Of a DNA stretch of 64,000 nt, positions 54,588 through 61,943 are shown piece after piece. Below the pieces are notes generated by a model. It searched no databases and was not told where the DNA came from. It was given only the letters and a program-made list of their open reading frames with translations. The position numbers were made by a program, and so were the translations under genes. Within the stretch, counting starts at the first letter, position 1; the number at the start of each line of letters is the position of its first letter. The stretch lies in the NCBI RefSeq assembly GCF_027460065.1, contig NZ_JAPYZZ010000003.1:124001-188000 (forward strand), written 5' to 3'. This DNA is from Martinezella rhizogenes (GTDB taxonomy: Bacteria > Pseudomonadota > Alphaproteobacteria > Rhizobiales > Rhizobiaceae).

Positions 54588-55595
54588 TCAGGCCCTCCCG
54601 AATTCGCGAACGCGTGGGTCGAGCATGGCAAGCAGCATGTCGGCGATGATGTTGCCGACGATCAGCGTGGCGGCCAGCACCATCATGAAGGTCGCGGTGA
54701 CATAGACATCCCCCACCGCCATGGAGCCAACGATGGCAGGGCCGACGGTCGGCAGCGCGAAGATGATGGCAGTCTCGATTTCGCCGCTCAGCATGTAGGG
54801 CAGCACAACACCCTGATACATGACCAGCGGGTGCACGGCATTCGGCACGGCATGGCGCATGATGACCGCACCTTCCGAAAGCCCCTTGGCGCGGGCCGTC
54901 TCGACATATTGCGCATTCAGAGTATCGAGCAGATTGCCGCGCATCACCCGCATATTATAGGCCAGCCCACCGAAGACGGCGATGGCGACCACCGGCCAGA
55001 CATGGCTGACGAGATCGACGAATTTGCCCCATGACCACGGCGCACCGCCATATTGCGGCGAGAAGAAGCTACCGATCTCCGACACGTCGAAATGAAACAC
55101 CATGAGATAGACGAGGATCAGCGCCATCAGGAAGCGCGGGATCGTCATGCCGAGGAAGGCGATGGTGGAGAGCAGGTTGTCGACCCAGGAATATTGCCGC
55201 GTAGCCGCCCAGATGCCGAAGGCAATGCCGAGAATGGATGCGAAGATGTGGCAGACCAGCGCCAGCGCGATGGTGCGCGGCAGGCGTTCGCCAACCACAT
55301 CGGCAACCGGCTTGTTGTAATAGAAGCTGTAACCGAAATCGCCGCGGGTGACGATGCCGCCGATCCAGTTGAAATATTGCACGACAAGCGGCTGATCGAG
55401 GCCGTGTTCGACACGATAGGCCTGCGCCTGCGCTTCCGCCTGTTCGAAGGACGCCCCGCCTTGGTTCATCAGCTGCGAGCGGATGTAGTCGGCATAATCG
55501 CCGGGCGGTGCCTGGATGATGGCGAAGGTCACCACGCTCAGGATCAACAGCACCGGAATGGCGGATGCCACGCGTATCGTCAGAAATCTCAGCAT
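54588..55595 (-). CDS. agpB: Alpha-galactoside ABC importer permease (OppB-like)
   Basis: 335 aa; N-terminal helix MLRFLTIRVASAIPVLLILS, the PGDYADYIRSQL loop and the EAA segment TARAKGLSEGAVIMRHAVPN. It starts 144 bp after the agpA stop, a gap that holds a repeat fragment. Confidence 0.92.
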   Translation of the reverse strand: MLRFLTIRVASAIPVLLILSVVTFAIIQAPPGDYADYIRSQLMNQGGASFEQAEAQAQAYRVEHGLDQPLVVQYFNWIGGIVTRGDFGYSFYYNKPVADVVGERLPRTIALALVCHIFASILGIAFGIWAATRQYSWVDNLLSTIAFLGMTIPRFLMALILVYLMVFHFDVSEIGSFFSPQYGGAPWSWGKFVDLVSHVWPVVAIAVFGGLAYNMRVMRGNLLDTLNAQYVETARAKGLSEGAVIMRHAVPNAVHPLVMYQGVVLPYMLSGEIETAIIFALPTVGPAIVGSMAVGDVYVTATFMMVLAATLIVGNIIADMLLAMLDPRVREFGRA

Positions 55596-55692
55596 CGAAC
55601 GGTCTTCCTCGGTTTGGATTGGCCGTGTGTCTCCGGCCGCGCTTCACGCGCGACCGGTACCGGGTGTGCTCCGGGAGGAGTTCTTCAAGTTT

Positions 55693-55739
55693 CGCATTTT
55701 CCGGACGTAAAACCGCGACGCATTTTTACTGGAAATGCT
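55693..55739. repeat. Short rhizobial intergenic repeat fragment after agpA
   Basis: The + strand CGCATTTTCCGGACGTAAAAC and downstream CATTTTTACTGGAAATGCT form imperfect inverted arms (GCATTTTCC/GGAAATGC). This is a known kind of short palindromic repeat in rhizobial intergenic regions. It directly follows the agpA stop and may stabilise the agpA mRNA end, keeping binding-protein levels above permease levels. Confidence 0.45.
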
Positions 55740-57827
55740 TTAGTTGATCGGGCCGCCCTCACCCGGCTTGCCGGGAAGCTGTTCAGGGAAAAGTTCGTAT
55801 TTGCCCTGCTTGTCGGCCGCCACCCACAGGCGTTCGCGGATGATGGAATCTTCGGCCCAGTTGAACATGAAGATCGGCGTACCCTGCGGCACGTTGGAGA
55901 ACCGCTTGTTGACGATGAGCGCACCGGGATATTCCGTGAGGCCAATCGTATAGAGGTTCTGCGTATAGACCTTCTGATACTGCTTCATCAGTTCCGCCCG
56001 TTCGGCATTGTCCTGCGAGGAGATGAATTTCCGCACGATGTCGGCCATGTCCTTCTCGAACGGCATCAGGTCCAGCTCCTTGCCTTCGGGGGCGCGGTGG
56101 TTCCAGCTGGTGCGCGGGCCGACGGGGGCAAGCTGCTCGGTATTCTGCACCACGGATGAGAGTTCGGTGGCATTGCGCCGCACCAGCCAGTCGAACTGCC
56201 CGCCATAATGGGCCGCATCACGCTGGTTGGAATCGAGGCTGTTGATGACGACGCGCAGGCCGAGTTTTGCCATCTGGCCGACAAGACCTTCCGCTAGGCT
56301 CTTGTCCGTCGCGTAGCCATTATTGACGAGAAGGGTAATTTCGACATTACGGCCACCGAGCGTTTCCTTGGGGAAATTCATGAAACCATCGCCATCGGTG
56401 TCCTTGAGGCCAATCGAGGCCAGTGCCGCCTTGGCGCCCTCAAGGTTGAAGGGGTAATAGACCGTAGAGGCGCGATCATAAAAGCTGGTGCCGGAAGAAA
56501 TACCGCCCGGATAGATCGCCGTGAAAGGCCCCTTCACCAGCGAGTCACCAATCGCCTTGCGATCGAGAGCGGAAGTGACGGCCTGGCGGAAGACCTCGTT
56601 GCGGTTCAGCTCACGGATCGCCTGTCCGCGCTCGTCGGGATTGCCCCAGCCATTGGCGGAGAAATTCATCTGCAGATTATAACCGATGAGGCGCGGCCCG
56701 AAGGCAAGGCGGGCCGGCGCGTTGGGATCGGCGGCACGTTTCAGCGAGGCGACGAAATTTTCCGGCTGTTCGAGATTGGAGAAATCGCCCGATCCCGCCA
56801 CGGCCTGCACATCGCGGTCCGCCCAGGTGGAAAGCTTGTAGTGGACTTCGTTGAGATAGGGCAGCTGCTGGCCCTTTTCATCCACCTTCCAGTAATAGGG
56901 GTTGCGTCTGAGCACGATGAGATCATCCGGCCGATACGACACCGGTACCCATGCGCCCATGACCGGCATGTTCATATACTCAGGCGGGAAAGCATTCTTG
57001 AATTGGTTATAGGTGTTCTTGGAATATTTCGGGTGTTGGGGTTTCAGAATATGCGACGGCCCGGGGCAGAAATTCGGATAGGCCATGGTGTAGAGATATT
57101 GCTTGGGGAAAGCCGCCTTGAACGTCCATTCGACGGTATAGTCATCGATCTTCTTAAGCGTCGTTCCCTCACCGAAAGCCTCGGGCGATGCACCGCCGCC
57201 AAGCGGTGAGACGTTGGGATCGATGACCGCATCTTCCCAATAGAACATCACGTCATCGGCGTTGAAGGCTTCGCCATCCGACCATTTCGCGCCCTTGACG
57301 AGATGCATCGTCAGCTTGTGGCCGTCCTCGGACCATTCCCAGCTTTTGGCCAGATTGGGCAGCGGTTCGGTGTCCTTGGCATCCACTTGGAAAAGCGGCG
57401 CGGTGCGGGTCAGGCATTCGGAAAGGGCGATATCGATGCCGCCCCAGCCCTGGCTCTGGCCGGCAATGTAGTTCCAGCCCTCGGGCCTGCCGCCGACCAC
57501 ATGGCGCATCGTGTCACCGTAAACGCCGACGCCATCGGGCATGTTGCCCGTCTTGTAGACCAGCGGCTCTTCCGGCAGACGCTCCTTCAGCGGCGGCAGC
57601 TTGCCGGCCTTCTCGAATTTCTCGCTGACCCAGTCGGGTTCGCTATAGCTCGGCAGCGCCTTGAATTCGAGGATCGAGTCGCGCGCGACATAATTGATCT
57701 TGCCTTCGGCCGGAAATTGCGGCGGCTCGGGCGGCGTGGTGGTCTCGAAGGCATGCGCATTGAGTGCGATCATCGAAACACTGAGCCCCAGTGCCGAGAT
57801 GATACCGATCCTGCGTTGAAGTAACAT
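55740..57827 (-). CDS. agpA: Alpha-galactoside ABC importer binding protein (family 5)
   Basis: 695 aa with signal peptide MLLQRRIGIISALGLSVSMI (cleavage after AHA). Family 5 (OppA-like) fold with HLVKGAKWSDGEAFNADDV at about 180 and later HRAPEGKELDL. Binding proteins of this size serve alpha-galactosides in S. meliloti (AgpA) despite the peptide-type family. GGGAGG precedes ATG 57827. Its neighbours are alpha-galactosidases, supporting melibiose/raffinose uptake. Confidence 0.92.
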   Translation of the reverse strand: MLLQRRIGIISALGLSVSMIALNAHAFETTTPPEPPQFPAEGKINYVARDSILEFKALPSYSEPDWVSEKFEKAGKLPPLKERLPEEPLVYKTGNMPDGVGVYGDTMRHVVGGRPEGWNYIAGQSQGWGGIDIALSECLTRTAPLFQVDAKDTEPLPNLAKSWEWSEDGHKLTMHLVKGAKWSDGEAFNADDVMFYWEDAVIDPNVSPLGGGASPEAFGEGTTLKKIDDYTVEWTFKAAFPKQYLYTMAYPNFCPGPSHILKPQHPKYSKNTYNQFKNAFPPEYMNMPVMGAWVPVSYRPDDLIVLRRNPYYWKVDEKGQQLPYLNEVHYKLSTWADRDVQAVAGSGDFSNLEQPENFVASLKRAADPNAPARLAFGPRLIGYNLQMNFSANGWGNPDERGQAIRELNRNEVFRQAVTSALDRKAIGDSLVKGPFTAIYPGGISSGTSFYDRASTVYYPFNLEGAKAALASIGLKDTDGDGFMNFPKETLGGRNVEITLLVNNGYATDKSLAEGLVGQMAKLGLRVVINSLDSNQRDAAHYGGQFDWLVRRNATELSSVVQNTEQLAPVGPRTSWNHRAPEGKELDLMPFEKDMADIVRKFISSQDNAERAELMKQYQKVYTQNLYTIGLTEYPGALIVNKRFSNVPQGTPIFMFNWAEDSIIRERLWVAADKQGKYELFPEQLPGKPGEGGPIN

Positions 57828-57931
57828 CGTTTTTCCTCCCAAATGGCAGCTCTTCGACCGCCCACCCTCTGTGATCGTTATAACCGGACGGCGAACTCCC
57901 TTCCGCCGCCGGCCTGTTTCCATGCTTTTCC

Positions 57932-59398
57932 TCAGACAGCCTTTTTCACTGCAGATTTTTCGGCCCGTAACTCCTCGATAGAGCGCACGTTACGGCGGGC
58001 GGCCCCCGCCCAGTCACGCGTCTTGACGGTGGATTTCGCCAGCCTTTCCTTCGCCGCCGGCACGGCATCGGCATATTGCGGCAGCCAGCGCGCTTGGGCT
58101 ACGACCATCTCGTCCACCATCTGCCAGACCTCCTCCGGCGTGGCGACGGCGCCCACCAGCGGATCATGCAGCACGGCGAGCTTCAGGAGATCGATGTCAC
58201 CGCTCACCGCCGCATGGACTGACATGCGCTGGACATTGATGGAGGCCATGCATGTGGCAGCACAGGCTTCCGGCAGCGTAATGCCCGAGACCATGTTGAT
58301 GCCGAAACGATCGACGAAACCGGGTGACTCGATGATGGCATCGGCCGGCAGATTGCTGATGACACCATTATTCTTGACGTTGAAATGACCGCGATAGACA
58401 CGTCCCGTCTCCAGCGCCTCGAGAATATGGCTCGCATGTTCGTTGGAGCGCTTTGCCGGATCGATCGGCTTGGCGGCCGAGGCGAGAAACTGCGGGAATT
58501 CGGTTTCGAACCAGTTGCGCGTTTCGGTGGAGTGGCGCAGATACCCGCCGGTTTCACCGTGGATCCAGTCGGACATGTCGATCCATCGGGCGATTTCCTC
58601 CGGCCGCTTGCGATACCACGGCAGATATTCCGAGAGATGACCGTTGCTTTCGGTCGAATAGACACCGAACCGCTTCAGCACGTCGATGCGCAGCTTCTCC
58701 TGCTGCGAGAAGACCGGATGCGCCTCGAAAGCGGCAATCAACTCGTCCTTTTCGATCTTGCGGCCGTTGAGCCTCAGATCGATGAACCATGTCTGGTGGT
58801 TGATGCCGGAGCAGATGTAATCCAGTTCAGACGGGGATTTCGCACCGAGGATTTCGGCGATCTGTTCCGCGCCATGCTGCACGCCGTGGCAGAGACCGAC
58901 CGTGTCCACCTTGCCATATTCGACGGCCGCCCAGGTGTTCATGGCCATCGGGTTGGCATAGTTCAGGAACTTCGCGCCCGGTGCGGCGACCTCGCGGATA
59001 TCTTTGCAGAAATCCAGAATGACCGGAATGTTGCGCTGGCCATAGAGGATGCCGCCGGCGCAGATCGTATCGCCCACGCATTGGTCGATGCCGTATTTCA
59101 GCGGAATACGGATATCATCGGCATAGGCCTCCAGACCGCCGACCCGCACGCAGCTGATAATGTATTTCGCACCCTCGAGCGCACGGCGGCGATTGGTATC
59201 GGCTGTCACCTTCACCGGGAAACCATTGGCCTCGACGATCTTTTCAAGGATCGCCTTGATCATATCGAGATTGTGCTGGCTGATATCCGTCAGCGCGACT
59301 TCAATGTCGCGAAACTCCGGCACGCACAGGAGATCGGTGAACAGTTTTTTCGTGAAACCGACGCTGCCTGCGCCAATAATAGCGATTTTGAAACTCAT
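57932..59398 (-). CDS. agaL1: GH4 alpha-galactosidase 1 (MelA-type)
   Basis: 488 aa GH4 enzyme: IGAGSVGFTKKLF at about 7, NPMAMNTWAA, GLCHGVQHG and GINHQTWFIDL with the Cys/His metal ligands. It shares low overall identity with agaL2 in the same operon, suggesting different alpha-galactoside preferences. AGAGG precedes ATG 59398. First gene of the agp operon and divergent from the AraC activator. Confidence 0.91.
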   Translation of the reverse strand: MSFKIAIIGAGSVGFTKKLFTDLLCVPEFRDIEVALTDISQHNLDMIKAILEKIVEANGFPVKVTADTNRRRALEGAKYIISCVRVGGLEAYADDIRIPLKYGIDQCVGDTICAGGILYGQRNIPVILDFCKDIREVAAPGAKFLNYANPMAMNTWAAVEYGKVDTVGLCHGVQHGAEQIAEILGAKSPSELDYICSGINHQTWFIDLRLNGRKIEKDELIAAFEAHPVFSQQEKLRIDVLKRFGVYSTESNGHLSEYLPWYRKRPEEIARWIDMSDWIHGETGGYLRHSTETRNWFETEFPQFLASAAKPIDPAKRSNEHASHILEALETGRVYRGHFNVKNNGVISNLPADAIIESPGFVDRFGINMVSGITLPEACAATCMASINVQRMSVHAAVSGDIDLLKLAVLHDPLVGAVATPEEVWQMVDEMVVAQARWLPQYADAVPAAKERLAKSTVKTRDWAGAARRNVRSIEELRAEKSAVKKAV

Positions 59399-59595
59399 AA
59401 CGCCACCTCTGTTGCAAATCGAACGGGTGAAACGGGCCGAAGGATCATAAAATGGCGCTGCAGAAAAATACCCGTGAGAATCCCGAAAAACCGGCATTCC
59501 TCCCAATTTTTCAGCAGCAATATCCCTCTGGCTGTCTCCTCGGATCGGGATTATGCGTATAAAGACGGAGAGAACCAGAGAAGGATTATGCTTTC
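59399..59595. promoter_or_regulatory. Divergent promoter region of the agp operon and araC-type gene
   Basis: 197 bp between the starts of agaL1 and the AraC-type regulator. It must contain promoters for both. No clear palindrome was seen; AraC proteins usually bind direct repeats. A purine-rich tract before the AraC start provides its ribosome site. Confidence 0.5.
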
Positions 59596-60483
59596 ATGGG
59601 TAATTTTGTGCTGCGTGATTTGATCGATCAGGGACCCGGCATGCGCACCGTCTCGCTGCCGCGCGGCCGCCAGACGCTGCACACCATGCCGACCAGCAGC
59701 GGTTATGAAATCCGCCGAGGCGGCAATTATGACTGGGACGGGCGCAAACGCGGCCAGACGCCCTTCACCGTCCTGCAATATAGCATCGCCGGACAGGGCA
59801 ACCTGCGTTACGAAAACCGCCATTATGTGGTGAGGCCGGGCGAAACCCTGTTGCTGCTGATCCCGCACAATCACCGCTACTGGCTGGAAGACGGCAAGGA
59901 ATGGGAGTTCTTCTGGATTTCCATGAATGGCGAGGAAGCCCTGCGCATTCACCGCAATATACTCTCCGTTACCGGCCCGATCCTCAAGCTCCAGCCCGAA
60001 ACCGTCGATCATCTTGCGGAATGCTGCTCGCGCCTCGTCAATGGCGCGGAAACGCCGGGCGCTGCTTCGGCTGTCGCCTATGAGGCGGCGATGACGCTTT
60101 ATGATGATGTCTTCGGCTCGCACCCCTCCTTTGGCGGCGAATATCGCACCCTGCAACAGGTGCTGAGTTATATCGACAGCCATCTCGGCGAGCGGCTCTC
60201 GGTGAGCGACCTTGCGGCGGTAGCTGGCCTCAGCCGGGCGCATTTTTCCCGCATCTTCACGGCGAGCGAGGGTCTGCCGCCAGCGGAATTCGTCCTGCAG
60301 CGGCGGCTCAGGCGTGCAGCCAAACTTCTCACCACCGCCGCGAACATTCCCGTAAAGGAGGTTTCGGTGCTGTGTGGGTTCGAGGATCCGAATTATTTCT
60401 CGAAGGTTTTCCGCAGGCTTTACGGCACCAATCCCAGCGAATTCCGCACCACCGGTATGTATGCGAGCGTTCGACAACGTTGA
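59596..60483 (+). CDS. AraC-family activator of the alpha-galactoside operon
   Basis: 295 aa: N-terminal cupin-like sugar-sensing domain (YENRHYVVRPGETLLLLIPHNHRYW at about 75-99) and C-terminal pair of helix-turn-helix motifs (LSVSDLAAVAGLSRAHFSRIF and VKEVSVLCGFEDPNYFSKVFRR). In S. meliloti a similar AraC activator next to this operon (AgpT) responds to galactosides. A terminator at 60529 follows. Confidence 0.88.
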   Translation: MGNFVLRDLIDQGPGMRTVSLPRGRQTLHTMPTSSGYEIRRGGNYDWDGRKRGQTPFTVLQYSIAGQGNLRYENRHYVVRPGETLLLLIPHNHRYWLEDGKEWEFFWISMNGEEALRIHRNILSVTGPILKLQPETVDHLAECCSRLVNGAETPGAASAVAYEAAMTLYDDVFGSHPSFGGEYRTLQQVLSYIDSHLGERLSVSDLAAVAGLSRAHFSRIFTASEGLPPAEFVLQRRLRRAAKLLTTAANIPVKEVSVLCGFEDPNYFSKVFRRLYGTNPSEFRTTGMYASVRQR

Positions 60484-60528
60484 CGCGAAATGCGACTTGG
60501 TTTTGACATGTTTCAGGCGATTAAGGAT

Positions 60529-60546
60529 GGGCGTTACGCCCTTTTT
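60529..60546 (+). terminator. Intrinsic terminator after the AraC-type gene
   Basis: GGGCG (60529-60533) and CGCCC (60537-60541) around TTA, then TTTTT. It is 45 bp after the AraC stop and 15 bp before the next start, so the membrane-protein gene is probably transcribed from a promoter inside this gap or by readthrough. The stem is short. Confidence 0.6.
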
Positions 60547-60560
60547 GGAGACCGATCGAG

Positions 60561-61022
60561 GTGAACAGCAAAATCAGGACGATCCTCGTCTTTCCGATCA
60601 GGGCAATCATCGTTTTCGCCCTTGTTCTCGACGGTATTTTCCGCCCGCTTTATCGGCCAGTCATCAGGGCGATATCAAACCTGACATTCATCCGGCGGCT
60701 GGAAGGCCGGATCGCGCAATTGCCGCGCCTTGCCATTCTTCTCTGTCTTGCCGTGCCCTTTGCAATCGCCGAGCCGATGAAGATCGTCGGCCTCGTCCTC
60801 ATCGCCCATGGCGCTTTCAAGTCTGGGGTGGTCCTGACGATCCTTGCCCATCTTTCCACCTTCCTGATTGTCGAGCGCATCTATCATGCGGGCCGGGAAA
60901 AGCTGCTTACCTATGGCTGGCTGGCGTGGATCATGCGTTATGTGCGCTTTGCCCGTGCCTTTTATGATCGCGCCAAGGCTTCGGCCCTGAGCTGGATCCG
61001 GATGCGCCTTCTGGCGCAGTAG
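60561..61022 (+). CDS. Small membrane protein of unknown function
   Basis: 153 aa from a GTG start with GGAG upstream. Three hydrophobic stretches (about 9-28, 57-75 and 79-100), basic C-terminal half (FARAFYDRAKASALSWIRMR). No family is recognised. It converges with the DMT exporter gene (9 bp between the stops). Confidence 0.7.
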   Translation: MNSKIRTILVFPIRAIIVFALVLDGIFRPLYRPVIRAISNLTFIRRLEGRIAQLPRLAILLCLAVPFAIAEPMKIVGLVLIAHGAFKSGVVLTILAHLSTFLIVERIYHAGREKLLTYGWLAWIMRYVRFARAFYDRAKASALSWIRMRLLAQ

Positions 61023-61031
61023 CGGTAACAG

Positions 61032-61943
61032 TCACCGTTTGCGTCGCCACCTCTTCAGGAGATATTCCGCAAGGGCGGTCGACTGCAGCGAAACGAGGAT
61101 GATGACGATACCAAACACAACGCGGGTTTCGGGCACCTCATCGAAGAGGAAATATCCGACAGCGGTCACGAACAGGATCGACAGGTAACCAACGGGCGCA
61201 AGCACACTGGCGTCCGCGATACGATAGGCCCGTAGAAAACAATATTGCCCCATCTGTGCCAGCAATCCGATGCCGAGCAGCGCAACCCAGTCGAATGAGG
61301 CCACCGGCTTCCACGTCCAGATTGCCGGAACGGCGGTGATGACCGCCAGCCCGACCGTATAGAACACCATCATGACCGTGGTGTTCTCCTGCCGCAGTGC
61401 CCGGGTCTGTATCACCGCCAGCGCGCCGAACACCACCGATACCAGAACGACAAGCACGCCCACGCCAAACTCCGCGCCATCAGGCCCGATGACGACCAGA
61501 ACGCCGACGAATGCAAGGCAGGCTCCCGTCCAGCGAAATCGGCTCACGCTTTCGCCAAGAAAGGCAACGGCCATCGCCATCGTCACCAATGGCCGGGAAA
61601 AACCAACGGCATTGACGGTCGCAAGCGGCAAGAGGGTGATGGCGATGAAATTGCTGGTGAGTGCGATGGCGTTGCAGCAGATGCGAAAGAGGTTGCGCCA
61701 GGGATATTTGACACGCACCATCTCTCCCCTGTGCCGCCAGATCAGCGGCAGGATGAAGATCAGACCGATCATCGCCCTGATAAAGACGAGCTGGAAGGCG
61801 GGATAGGTGACGCCCTGCGCCTTGACGAGCGCGGTCATGCCACCCGAGACAAGGGTCATGTCCAGCAACAGCCAGCCAACGCCCGCGCGTGTATCCGTTT
61901 CGCGCGGGTTTTCCTGTTTCTCACTTTGGCCGTCGCCATTCAC
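61032..61943 (-). CDS. EamA/DMT-superfamily exporter
   Basis: 303 aa with ten predicted transmembrane helices in two EamA repeats. Each half ends with the family pattern (FLGESVSRFRWTGACLAFVGVLVVI in half 1; FDEVPETRVVFGIVIILVSL in half 2). Such carriers export amino acids or other metabolites. The GTG start at 61943 overlaps the preceding deacetylase stop by 4 bases (GTGA), so the two genes are coupled. Confidence 0.88.
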   Translation of the reverse strand: MNGDGQSEKQENPRETDTRAGVGWLLLDMTLVSGGMTALVKAQGVTYPAFQLVFIRAMIGLIFILPLIWRHRGEMVRVKYPWRNLFRICCNAIALTSNFIAITLLPLATVNAVGFSRPLVTMAMAVAFLGESVSRFRWTGACLAFVGVLVVIGPDGAEFGVGVLVVLVSVVFGALAVIQTRALRQENTTVMMVFYTVGLAVITAVPAIWTWKPVASFDWVALLGIGLLAQMGQYCFLRAYRIADASVLAPVGYLSILFVTAVGYFLFDEVPETRVVFGIVIILVSLQSTALAEYLLKRWRRKR

